A stretch of 64,000 bases of DNA from Chlorocebus sabaeus (Eukaryota; Chordata; Mammalia; Primates; Cercopithecidae), in assembly GCF_047675955.1 (NCBI RefSeq), contig NW_027327637.1, positions 124,001-188,000 of the forward strand, written 5' to 3'. Positions 9,631-21,000 of the stretch are shown here, one piece after another. The notes under the pieces are model-generated. The model saw only the letters and a list, made by a program, of their open reading frames with translations, did not search any database and had not been told where the DNA came from. Numbering within the stretch: position 1 is the first letter of the stretch; every line of letters starts with the position of its first letter. The position numbers were made by a program, and so were the translations under genes.

Positions 9631-12564
9631 TCTTTAACTTCAAGAAGCCTTTCGCTAAGGCTGTTCATGTGGAACAGGCAAAGGGATATTTGGAAGCCCA
9701 TAGAGGGCTATGTTGAAAAAGGAAATATCTTCCGTTCAAACCTGGAAAGAAGCTTTCTGAGAAACTGCTCTGTGTTCTGTTAATTCATCTCACAGAGTTA
9801 CATCTTTCCCTTCAAGAAGCCTTTCGCTAAGGCTGTTCTTGTGGAATTGGCAAAGGGATATTTGGAAGCCCATAGAGGGCTATGGTGAAAAAGGAAATAT
9901 CTTCCGTTCAAAACTGGAAAGAAGCTTTCTGAGAAACTGCTCTGTGTTCTGTTAATTCATCTCACAGAGTTACATCTTTAACTTCAAGAAGCCTTTCGCT
10001 AAGGCTGTTCTTGTGGAATTGGCAAAGGGATATTTGGAAGCCCATAGAGGGCTATGGTGAAAAAGGAAATATCTTCCGTTCAAAACTGGAAAGAAGTTTC
10101 TGAGAAACTGCTCTGTGTTCTGTTAATTCATCTCACAGAGTTACATCTTTCCCTTCAAGAAGCCTTTCGCTAAGGCTGTTCTTGTGGAATTGGCAAAGGG
10201 ATATTTGGAAGCCCATAGAGGGCTATGGAGAAAAAGGAAATATCTTCCGTTCAAAAGTGGAAAGAAGCTTTCTGAGAAACTGCTCTGTGTTCTGTTAATT
10301 CATCTCACAGAGTTACATCTTTCCCTTCAAGAAGCCTTTCGCTAAGGCTGTTCTTGTGGAATTGGCAAAGGGATATTTGGAAGCCCATAGAGGGCTATGG
10401 TGAAAAAGGAAATATCTTCCGTTCAAAACTGGAAAGAAGCTTTCTGAGAATCTGCTCTGTGTTCTGTTAATTCATCTCACAGAGTTACATCTTTCCCTTC
10501 AAGAAGTCTTTCGCTAAGGCTGTTCTTGTGGAATTGGCAAAGGGATATTTGGAAGCCCATAGAGAAGCCCATAGAGGGCTATGGTGAAAAAGGAAATATC
10601 TTCCGTTCAAAACTGGAAAGAAGCTTTCTGAGAAACTGCTCTGTGTTCTGTTAATTCATCTCACAGAGTTACATCTTTCCCTTCAAGAATTCTTTCGCTA
10701 AGGCTGTTCTTGTGGAATTGGCAAAGGGATATTTGGAAGCCCATAGAGGGCTATGGTGAAAAAGGAAATATCTTCCGTTCAAAACTGGAAAGAAGCTTTC
10801 TGAGAAACTGCTCTGTGTTCTGTTAATTCATCTCACAGAGTTACATCTTTCCTTTTAAGAAGCCTTTCGCTAAGGCTGTTCTTGTGGAACAGGCAAAGGG
10901 ATATTTGGAAGCCCATAGAGGGCTATGTTGAAAAAGGAAATATCTTCCGTTCAAACCTGGAAAGAAGCTTTCTGAGAAACTGCTCTGTGTTCTGTTAATT
11001 CATCTCACAGAGTTACATCTTTCCCTTCAGGAAGCCTTTCTCTAAGGCTGTTCTTGTGGAATTGGCAAAGGGATATTTGGAAGCCCATAGAGGGCTATGG
11101 TGAAAAAGGAAATATCTTCCGTTCAAAACTGGAAAGAAGCTTTCTGAGAAACTGCTCTGTGTTCTGTTAATTCATCTCACAGAGTTACATCTTTCCCTTC
11201 AAGAAGCCTTTCGCTAAGGCTGTTCTTGTGGAATTGGCAAAGGGATATTTGGAACCCCTAGAGGGCTATGGTGAAAAAGGAAATATCTTCCGTTCAAAAC
11301 TGGAAAGAAGCTTTCCGAGAAACTGCTCTGTGTTCTGTTAATTCATCTCACAGAGTTACATCTTTCCCTTCAAGAAGCCTTTCGCTAAGGCTGTTCTTGT
11401 GGAATTGGCAAAGGGATATTTGGAAGCCCATAGAGGGCTATGGTGAAAAAGGAAATATCTTCCGTTCAAAACTGGAAAGAAACTTTCTGAGAAACTGCTC
11501 TGTGTTCTGTTAATTCATCTCACAGAGTTACATCTTTAACTTCAAGAAGCCTTTCGCTAAGGCTGTTCTTGTGGAATTGGCAAAGGGATATTTGGAAGCC
11601 CTTAGAGGGCTATGGAGAAAAAGGAAATATCTTCCGTTCAAAACTGGAAAGAAGCTTTCTGAGAAACTGTTCTATGTTCTGTTAATTCATCTCACAGAGT
11701 TACATCTTTCCCTTCAAGAAGCCTTTCGCTAAGGCTGTTCTTGTGGAATTGGCAAAGGGATATTTGGAAGCCCATAGAGGGCTATGGTGAAAAAGGAAAT
11801 ATCTTCCGTTCAAAACTGGAAAGAAGCTTTCTGAGAAACTGCTCTGTGTTCTGTTAATTCATCTCACAGAGTTACATCTTTCCCTTCAAGAAGCCTTTCG
11901 CTAAGCCTGTTCTTGTGGAATTGGCAAAGGGATATTTGGAAGCCCATAGAGGGCTATGGTGAAAAAGGAAATATCTTCCGTTCAAAACTGGAGAGAAGCT
12001 TTCTGAGAAACTGCTCTGTGTTCTGTTTATTCATCTCCCAGAGTTACATCTTTACCTTCAAGAAGCCTTTCGCTAAGGCTGTTCTTGTGGAATTGTCAAA
12101 AGGATATTTGGAAGCCCATACAGGGCTAGGGTGAAAAAGGAAATATCTTCCGTTCAAAACTGGAAAGAAGCTTTCTGAGAAACTGCTCTGTGTTCTGTTA
12201 ATTCATCTCACAGAGTTACATCTTTCCCTTCAAGAAGCCTTTCGCTAAGGCTGTTCTTGTGGAATAGGCAAAGGGATATTTGGAAGCCCATAGAGGGCTA
12301 TGGTGAAAAAGGAAATATCTTCCGTTCAAAACAGGAGAGAAGCTTTCTGAGAAACTGTTCTATGTTCTGTTAATTCATCTCACAGAGTTACATCTTTCCC
12401 TTCAAGAAGCCTTTCGCTAAGGCTGTTCTTGTGGAATTGGCAAAGGGATATTTGGAAGCCCATAGAGGGCTATGGTGAAAAAGGAAATATCTTCCGTTCA
12501 AAACTGGAAAGAAGCTTTCTGAGAAACTGCTCTGTGTTCTGTTAATTCATCTCACAGAGTTACA
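9631..12564 (+). repeat. 17-mer unit, copy 1 (2,934 bp)
   Basis: The unit starts at a monomer with TCTTTAACTTC and CATGTGGAACAGG (9666), and the next such monomer is at 12600. Seventeen monomers make 2,924 bp; the +12 insertion and two 1-bp deletions give the observed 2,934. Marker order in the unit is: CATGTGGAACAGG, 12-bp duplication (10563), a second GGAACAGG monomer (about 10890), TTCAGGAAGCCTTTCTCTAAGG variant split over 11029-11050, then ACCCCTAG (11254). A 1-bp deletion in AAGAAGTTTC near 10096 destroys a HindIII site. Confidence 0.8.
10563..10574. repeat. 12-bp internal tandem duplication in a monomer (site 1)
   Basis: GAAGCCCATAG is followed by a second AGAAGCCCATAG before AGGGCTATGG, lengthening the monomer to 184 bp. 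The insertion copies part of dyad 2. Confidence 0.9.
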
Positions 12565-15499
12565 TCTTTAACTTCAAGAAGCCTTTCGCTAAGGCTGTTC
12601 ATGTGGAACAGGCAAAGGGATATTTGGAAGCCCATAGAGGGCTATGTTGAAAAAGGAAATATCTTCCGTTCAAACCTGGAAAGAAGCTTTCTGAGAAACT
12701 GCTCTGTGTTCTGTTAATTCATCTCACAGAGTTACATCTTTCCCTTCAAGAAGCCTTTCGCTAAGGCTGTTCTTGTGGAATTGGCAAAGGGATATTTGGA
12801 AGCCCATAGAGGGCTATGGTGAAAAAGGAAATATCTTCCGTTCAAAACTGGAAAGAAGCTTTCTGAGAAACTGCTCTGTGTTCTGTTAATTCATCTCACA
12901 GAGTTACATCTTTCCCTTCAAGAAGCCTTTCGCTAAGGCTGTTCTTGTGGAATTGGCAAAGGGATATTTGGAAGCCCATAGAGGGCTATGGTGAAAAAGG
13001 AAATATCTTCCGTTCAAAACTGGAAAGAAGCTTTCTGAGAAACTGCTCTGTGTTCTGTTAATTCATCTCACAGAGTTACATCTTTCCCTTCAAGAAGTCT
13101 TTCGCTAAGGCTGTTCTTGTGGAATTGGCAAAGGGATATTTGGAAGCCCATAGAGAAGCCCATAGAGGGCTATGGTGAAAAAGGAAATATCTTCCGTTCA
13201 AAACTGGAAAGAAGCTTTCTGAGAAACTGCTCTGTGTTCTGTTAATTCATCTCACAGAGTTACATCTTTCCCTTCAAGAAGTCTTTCGCTAAGGCTGTTC
13301 TTGTGGAATTGGCAAAGGGATATTTGGAAGCCCATAGAGGGCTATGGTGAAAAAGGAAATATCTTCCGTTCAAAACTGGAAAGAAGCTTTCTGAGAAACT
13401 GCTCTGTGTTCTGTTAATTCATCTCACAGAGTTACATCTTTCCTTTTAAGAAGCCTTTCGCTAAGGCTGTTCTTGTGGAACAGGCAAAGGGATATTTGGA
13501 AGCCCATAGAGGGCTATGTTGAAAAAGGAAATATCTTCCGTTCAAACCTGGAAAGAAGCTTTCTGAGAAACTGCTCTGTGTTCTGTTAATTCATCTCACA
13601 GAGTTACATCTTTCCCTTCAGGAAGCCTTTCTCTAAGGCTGTTCTTGTGGAATTGGCAAAGGGATATTTGGAAGCCCATAGAGGGCTATGGTGAAAAAGG
13701 AAATATCTTCCGTTCAAAACTGGAAAGAAGCTTTCTGAGAAACTGCTCTGTGTTCTGTTAATTCATCTCACAGAGTTACATCTTTCCCTTCAAGAAGCCT
13801 TTCGCTAAGGCTGTTCTTGTGGAATTGGCAAAGGGATATTTGGAACCCCTAGAGGGCTATGGTGAAAAAGGAAATATCTTCCGTTCAAAACTGGAAAGAA
13901 GCTTTCTGAGAAACTGCTCTGTGTTCTGTTAATTCATCTCACAGAGTTACATCTTTCCCTTCAAGAAGCCTTTCGCTAAGGCTGTTCTTGTGGAATTGGC
14001 AAAGGGATATTTGGAAGCCCATAGAGGGCTATGGTGAAAAAGGAAATATCTTCCGTTCAAAACTGGAAAGAAGCTTTCTGAGAAACTGCTCTGTGTTCTG
14101 TTAATTCATCTCACAGAGTTACATCTATCCTTTCAAAAAGCCTTTCGCTAACGCTGTTCTTGTGGAATTGGCAAAGGGATATTTGGAAGCCCATAGAGGG
14201 CTATGGTGAAAAAGGAAATATCTTCCGTTCAAAACTGGAAAGAAGCTTTCTGAGAAACTGCTCTGTGTTCTGTTAATTCATCTCACAGAGTTACATCTTT
14301 CCCTTCAAGAAGCCTTTCGCTAAGGCTGTTCTTGTGTAATTGGCAAAGGGATATTTGGAAGCCCATAGAGGGCTATGGTGAAAAAGGAAATATCTTCCGT
14401 TCAAAACTGGAAAGAAGCTTTCTGAGAAACTGCTCTGTGTTCTGTTAATTCATCTCACAGAGTTACATCTTTCCCTTCAAGAAGCCTTTCGCTAAAGCTG
14501 TTCTTGTGGAATTGGCAAAGGGATATTTGGAAGCCCATAGAGGGCTATGGTGAAAAAGGAAATATCTTCCGTTCAAAACTGGAAAGAAGCTTTCTGAGAA
14601 ACTGCTCTGTGTTCTGTTAATTCATCTCACAGAGTTACATCTTTAACTTCAAGAAGCCTTTCGCTAAGGCTGTTCTTGTGGAATTGGCAAAGGGATATTT
14701 GGAAGCCCATAGAGGGCTATGGAGAAAAAGGAAATATCTTCCGTTCAAAACTGGAAAGAAGCTTTCTGAGAAACTGTTCTATGTTCTGTTAATTCATCTC
14801 ACAGAGTTACATCTTTCCCTTCAAGAAGCCTTTCGCTAAGGCTGTTCTTGTGGAATTGGCAAAGGGATATTTGGAAGCCCATAGAAGGCTATGGTGAAAA
14901 AGGAAATATCTTCCGTTCAAAACTGGAAAGAAGCTTTCTGAGAAACTGCTCTGTGTTCTGTTAATTCATCTCACAGAGTTACATCTTTCACTTCAAGAAG
15001 CCTTTCGCTAAGCCTGTTCTTGTGGAATTGGCAAAGGGATATTTGCAAGCCCATAGAGGGCTATGGTGAAAAAGGAAATATCTTCCGTTGAAAACCGGAA
15101 TGAAGCTTTCTGAGAAACTGCTCTGTGTTCTGTTAATTCATCTCACAGAGTTACATCTTTACCTTCAAGAAGCCTTTCGCTAAGGCTGTTCTTGTGGAAT
15201 TGGCAAAGGGATATTTGCAAGCCCATAGAGGGCTATGGTGAAAAAGGAAATATCTTCCGTTCAAAACTGGAAAGAAGCTTTCTGAGAAACTGCTCTGTGT
15301 TCTGTTAATTCATCTCACAGAGTTACATCTTTCCCTTCAAGAAGTCTTTCGCTAAGGCTGTTCTTGTGGAATTGGCAAAGGGATATTTGGAAGCCCATAG
15401 AGGGCTATGGTGAAAAAGGAAATATCTTCCGTTCAAAACTGGAAAGAAGCTTTCTGAGAAACTGCTCTGTGTTCTGTTAATTCATCTCACAGAGTTACA
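12565..15499 (+). repeat. 17-mer unit, copy 2 (2,935 bp), rearranged inside
   Basis: This copy begins with the same CATGTGGAACAGG marker at 12600 and ends before its next occurrence at 15535. The 12-bp duplication (13154), the second GGAACAGG monomer, the TTCAGGAAGCC / TTTCTCTAAGG monomer and ACCCCTAG (13845) follow in the same order. The interval from first marker to the 12-bp duplication is two monomers shorter than in copies 1 and 3 (552 versus 895-896 bp), and the later part differs from copy 1. Total monomer number is nevertheless again 17, so losses and gains balance. Confidence 0.75.
13154..13165. repeat. 12-bp internal tandem duplication in a monomer (site 2)
   Basis: This is the same 12-bp duplication as at 10563, 15 monomers downstream. 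The identical endpoint points to one original event copied with its surroundings. Confidence 0.9.
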
Positions 15500-17860
15500 T
15501 CTTTAACTTCAAGAAGCCTTTCGCTGAGGCTGTTCATGTGGAACAGGCAAAGGGATATTTGTAAGCCCATAGAGGGCTATGTTGAAAAAGGAAATATCTT
15601 CCGTTCAAACCTGGAAAGAAGCTTTCTGAGAAACTGCTCTGTGTTCTGTTAATTCATCTCACAGAGTTACATCTTTCCCTTCAAGAAGCCTTTCGCTAAG
15701 GCTGTTCTTGTGGAATTGGCAAAGGGATATTTGGAAGCCCATAGAGGGCTATGGTGAAAAAGGAAATATCTTCCGTTCAAAACTGGAAAGAAGCTTTCTG
15801 AGAAACTGCTCTGTGTTCTGTTAATTCATCTCACAGAGTTACATCTTTAACTTCAAGAAGCCTTTCGCTAAGGCTGTTCTTGTGGAATTGGCAAAGGGAT
15901 ATTTGGAAGCCCATGGAGGGCTATGGTGAAAAAGGAAATATCTTCCGTTCAAAACTGGAAAGAAGCTTTCTGAGAAACTGCTCTGTGTTCTGTTAATTCA
16001 TCTCACAGAGTTACATCTTTAACTTCAAGAAGCCTTTCGCTAAGGCTGTTCTTGTGGAATTGGCAAAGGGATATTTGGAAGCCCATAGAGGGCTATGGAG
16101 AAAAAGGAAATATCTTCCGTTCAAAAGTGGAAAGAAGCTTTCTGAGAAACTGCTCTGTGTTCTGTTAATTCATCTCACAGAGTTACATCTTTCCCTTCAA
16201 GAAGCCTTTCGCTAAGGCTGTTCTTGTGGAATTGGCAAAGGGATATTTGGAAGCCCATAGAGGGCTATGGTGAAAAAGGAAATATCTTCCGTTCAAAACT
16301 GGAAAGAAGCTTTCTGAGAAACTGCTCTGTGTTCTGTTAATTCATCTCACAGAGTTACATCTTTCCCTTCAAGAAGTCTTTCGCTAAGGCTGTTCTTGTG
16401 GAATTGGCAAAGGGATATTTGGAAGCCCATAGAGAAGCCCATAGAGGGCTATGGTGAAAAAGGAAATATCTTCCGTTCAAAACTGGAAAGAAGCTTTCTG
16501 AGAAACTGCTCTGTGTTCTGTTAATTCATCTCACAGAGTTACATCTTTCCCTTCAAGAAGTCTTTCGCTAAGGCTGTTCTGGTGGAATTGTCAAAGGGAT
16601 ATTTGGAAGCCCATAGAGGGCTATGGTGAAAAAGGAAATATCTTCCGTTCAAAACTGGAAAGAAGCTTTCTGAGAAACTGCTCTGTGTTCTGTTAATTCA
16701 TCTCACAGAGTTACATCTTTAACTTCAAGAAGCCTTTCGCTAAGGCTGTTCTTGTGGAACAGGCAAAGGGATATTTGGAAGCCCATAGAGGGCTATGTTG
16801 AGAAAGGAAATATCTTCCGTTCAAACCTGGAAAGAAGCTTTCTGAGAAACTGCTCTGTGTTCTGTTAATTCATCTCACAGAGTTACATCTTTCCCTTCAG
16901 GAAGCCTTTCTCTAAGGCTGTTCTTGTGGAATTGGCAAAGGGATATTTGGAAGCCCATAGAGGGCTATGGTGAAAAAGGAAATATCTTCCGTTCAAAACT
17001 GGAAAGAAGCTTTCTGAGAAACTGCTCTGTGTTCTGTTAATTCATCTCACAGCGTTACATCTTTCCCTTCAAGAAGCCTTTCGCTAAGGCTGTTCTTGTG
17101 GAATTGGCAAAGGGATATTTGGAAACCCTAGAGGGCTATGGTGAAAAAGGAAATATCTTCCGTTCAAAACTGGAAAGAAGCTTTCTGAGAAACTGCTCTG
17201 TGTTCTGTTAATTCATCTCACAGAGTTACATCTTTCCCTTCAAGAAGCCTTTCGCTAAGGCTGTTCTTGTGGAATTGGCAAAGGGATATTTGGAAGCCCA
17301 TAGAGGGCTATGGTGAAAAAGGAAATATCTTCCGTTCAAAACTGGAAAGAAGCTTTCTGAGAAACTGCTCTGTGTTCTGTTAATTCATCTCACAGAGTTA
17401 CATCTTTAACTTCAAGAAGCCTTTCGCTAAGGCTGTTCTTGTGGAATTGGCAAAGGGATATTTGGAAGCCCTTAGAGGGCTATGGAGAAAAAGGAAATAT
17501 CTTCCGTTCAAAACTGGAAAGAAGCTTTCTGAGAAACTGTTCTATGTTCTGTTAATTCATCTCACAGAGTTACATCTTTCCCTTCAAGAAGCCTTTCGCT
17601 AAGCCTGTTCTTGTGGAATTGGCAAAGGGATATTTGGAAGCCCATAGAGGGCTATGGTGAAAAAGGAAATATCTTCCGTTCAAAACTGGAGAGAAGCTTT
17701 CTGAGAAACTGCTCTGTGTTCTGTTTATTCATCTCCCAGAGTTACATCTTTACCTTCAAGAAGCCTTTCGCTAAGGCTGTTCTTGTGGAATTGTCAAAAG
17801 GATATTTGGAAGCCCATACAGGGCTAGGGTGAAAAAGGAAATATCTTCCGTTCAAAACTG
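15500..17860 (+). repeat. 17-mer unit, copy 3 (partial)
   Basis: This copy begins at the CATGTG/GAACAGG monomer (15535, here with CGCTGAGGC) and repeats the marker order: 12-bp duplication (16433), GGAACAGG (about 16757), TTCAGGAAGCC with TTTCTCTAAGG (about 16900), and the shortened GGAAACCCTAG at 17121. The stretch 17611-17832 is identical to 11913-12134 of copy 1. One monomer present in copy 1 near 11,750 is missing before 17,600, and one is gained at 17.7-18.0 kb. Confidence 0.75.
16433..16444. repeat. 12-bp internal tandem duplication in a monomer (site 3)
   Basis: This is the same duplication again, 19 monomers after site 2. It keeps the same flanking variant, GAAGTCTTTCGC upstream in the monomer. 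Confidence 0.9.
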
Positions 17861-18061
17861 GAAAGAAGCTTTCTGAGAAACTGCTCTGTGTTCTGTTTAT
17901 TCATCTCCCAGAGTTACATCTTTACCTTCAAGAAGCCTTTCGCTAAGGCTGTTCTTGTGGAATTGTCAAAAGGATATTTGGAAGCCCATACAGGGCTAGG
18001 GTGAAAAAGGAAATATCTTCCGTTCAAAACTGGAAAGAAGCTTTCTGAGAAACTGCTCTGT
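17692..18061 (+). repeat. Duplicated monomer doublet
   Basis: A monomer with CTGTTTATTCATCTCCCAG, GAATTGTCAAAAGG and ATACAGGGCTAGGG occurs twice in direct succession (CTGTTTATTC at 17721 and at 17893, 172 bp apart) with no difference seen. In the related segment at 11.9-12.1 kb it is single. This is a duplication of one unit, the smallest exchange product visible in the window. Confidence 0.85.
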
Positions 18062-21000
18062 GTTCTGTTAATTCATCTCACAGAGTTACATCTTTCCCTT
18101 CAAGAAGCCTTTCGCTAAGGCTGTTCTTGTGGAATTGGCAAAGGGATATTTGGAAGCCCATAGAGGGCTATGGTGAAAAAGGAAATATCTTCCGTTCAAA
18201 ACTGGAAAGAAGCTTTCTGAGAAACTGCTCTGTGTTCTGTTAATTCATCTCACAGAGTTACATCTTTAACTTCAAGAAGCCTTTCGCTAAGGCTGTTCTT
18301 GTGGAATTGGCAAAGGGATATTTGGAAGCCCATAGAGGGCTATGTTGAAAAAGGAAATATCTTCCGTTCAAAACTGGAAAGAAGCTTTCTGAGAAACTGC
18401 TCTGTGTTCTGTTAATTCATCTCACAGAGTTACATCTTTCCCTTCAAGAAGCCTTTCGCTAAGGCTGTTCTTGTGGAATTGGCAAAGGGATATTTGGAAG
18501 CCCATAGAGGGCTATGGTGAAAAAGGAAATATCTTCCGTTCAAAACTGGAAAGAAGCTTTCTGAGAAACTGCTCTGTGTTCTGTTAATTCATCTCACAGA
18601 GTTACATCTTTCCCTTCAAGAAGCCTTTCGCTAAGGCTGTTCTTGTGGAATTGGCAAAAGGATATTTGGAAGCCCATAGAGGGCTATGGTGAAAAAGGAA
18701 ATATCTTCCGTTCAAAACTGGAAAGAAGCTTTCTGAGAAACTGCTCTGTGTTCTGTTAATTCATCTCACAGAGTTACATCTTTAACTTCAAGAAGCCTTT
18801 CGCTAAGGCTGTTCTTGTGGAATTGGCAAAGGGATATTTGGAAGCCCATAGAGGGCTATGGAGAAAAAGGAAATATCTTCCGTTCAAAACTGGAAAGAAG
18901 CTTTCTGAGAAACTGTTCTATGTTCTGTTAATTCATCTCACAGAGTTACATCTTTCCCTTCAAGAAGCCTTTCGCTTAGGCTGTTCTTGTGGAATTGGCA
19001 AAGGGATATTTGGAAGCCCATAGAGGGCTATGGTGAAAAAGGAAATATCTTTCGTTCAAAACTGGAAAGAAGCTTTCTGAGAAACTGCTCTGTGTTCTGT
19101 TAATTCATCTCACAGAGTTACATCTTTCCCTTCAAGAAGCCTTTCGCTAAGGCTGTTCTTGTGTAATTGGCAAAGGGATATTTGGAAGCCCATAGAGGGC
19201 TATGGTGAAAAAGGAAATATCTTCCGTTCAAAACTGGAAAGAAGCTTTCTGAGAAACTGCTCTGTGTTCTGTTAATTCATCTCACAGAGTTACATCTTTA
19301 ACTTCAAGAAGCCTTTCGCTAAGGCTGTTCTTGTGGAATTGGCAAAGGGATATTTGGAAGCCCATAGAGGGCTATGGTGAAAAAGGAAATATCTTCCGTT
19401 CAAAACTGGAAATAAGCTTTCTGAGAAACTGCTCTGTGTTCTGTTAATTCATCTCACAGAGTTACATCTTTCCCTTCAAGAAGCCTTTCGCTAAGGCTGT
19501 TCTTGTGGAATTGGCAAACGGATATTTGGAACCCCTAGAGGGCTATGGTGAAAAAGGAAATATCTTCCGTTCAAAACTGGAAAGAAGCTTTCTGAGAAAC
19601 TGCTCTGTGTTCTGTTAATTCATCTCACAGAGTTACATCTTTCCCTTCAAGAAGCCTTTCGCTAAGGCTGTTCTTGTGGAATTGGCAAAGGGATATTTGG
19701 AAGCCCATAGAGGGCTATGGTGAAAAAGGAAATATCTTCCGTTCAAAACTGGAAAGAAGCTTTCTGAGAAACTGCTCTGTGTTCTGTTAATTCATCTCAC
19801 AGAGTTACATCTTTCCCTTCAAGAAGCCTTTCGCTCTGGCTCTTCTTGTGGAATTGGCAAAGGGATATTTGGAAGCCCATAGAGGGCTATGGTGAAAAAG
19901 GAAATATCTTCCGTTCAAAACTGGAAAGAAGCTTTCTGAGAAACTGCTCTGTGTTCTGTTAATTCATCTCACAGAGTTACATCTTTAACTTCTAGAAGCC
20001 TTTCGCTAAGGCTGTTCTTGTGGAATTGGCAAAGGGATATTTGGAAGCCCATAGAGGGCTATGGAGAAAAAGGAAATATCTTCCGTTCAAAACTGGAAAG
20101 AAGCTTTCTGAGAAACTGTTCTATGTTCTGTTAATTCATCTCACAGAGTTACATCTTTCCCTTCAAGAAGCCTTTCGCTAAGGCTGTTCTTGTGGAATTG
20201 GCAAAGGGATATTTGGAAGCCCATAGAGGGCTATGGTGAAAAAGGAAATATCTTCCGTTCAAAACTGGAAAGAAGCTTTCTGAGAAACTGCTCTGTGTTC
20301 TGTTAATTCATCTCACAGAGTTACATCTTTCCCTTCAAGAAGTCTTTCGCTAAGGCTGTTCTTGTGGAATTGGCAAAAGGATATTTGGAAGCCCATAGAG
20401 GGCTATGGTGAAAAAGGAAATATCTTCCGTTCAAAACTGGAAAGAAGCTTTCTGAGAAACTGCTCTGTGTTCTGTTAATTCATCTCACAGAGTTACATCT
20501 TTCCCTTCAAGAAACCTTTCGCTAAGGCTGTTCTTGTGGAACAGGCAAAGGGATATTTGGAAGCCCATAGAGGGCTATGTTGAAAAAGGAAATATCTTCC
20601 GTTCAAACCTGGAAAGAAGCTTTCTGAGAAACTGCTCTGTGTTCTGTTAATTCATCTCACAGAGTTACATCTTTCCCTTCAGGAAGCCTTTCGCTAAGGC
20701 TGTTCTTGTGGAATTGGCAAAGGGATATTTGGAAGCCCATAGAGGGCTATGGTGAAAAAGGAAATATCTTCCGTTCAAAACTGGAAAGAAGCTTTCTGAG
20801 AAACTGCTCTGTGTTCTGTTAATTCATCTCACAGAGTTACATCTTTCCCTTCAAGAAGCCTTTCGCTAAGGCTGTTCTTGTGGAATTGGCAAAGGGATAT
20901 TTGGAACCCCTAGAGGGCTATGGTGAAAAAGGAAATATCTTCCGTTCAAAACTGGAAAGAAGCTTTCTGAGAAACTGCTCTGTGTTCTGTTAATTCATCT

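Noticed and set aside
10551..10580. The 12-bp duplication as a sequencing error
   Set aside because: The same endpoints occur at three places in the same variant context, so it is inherited by duplication, not random error.
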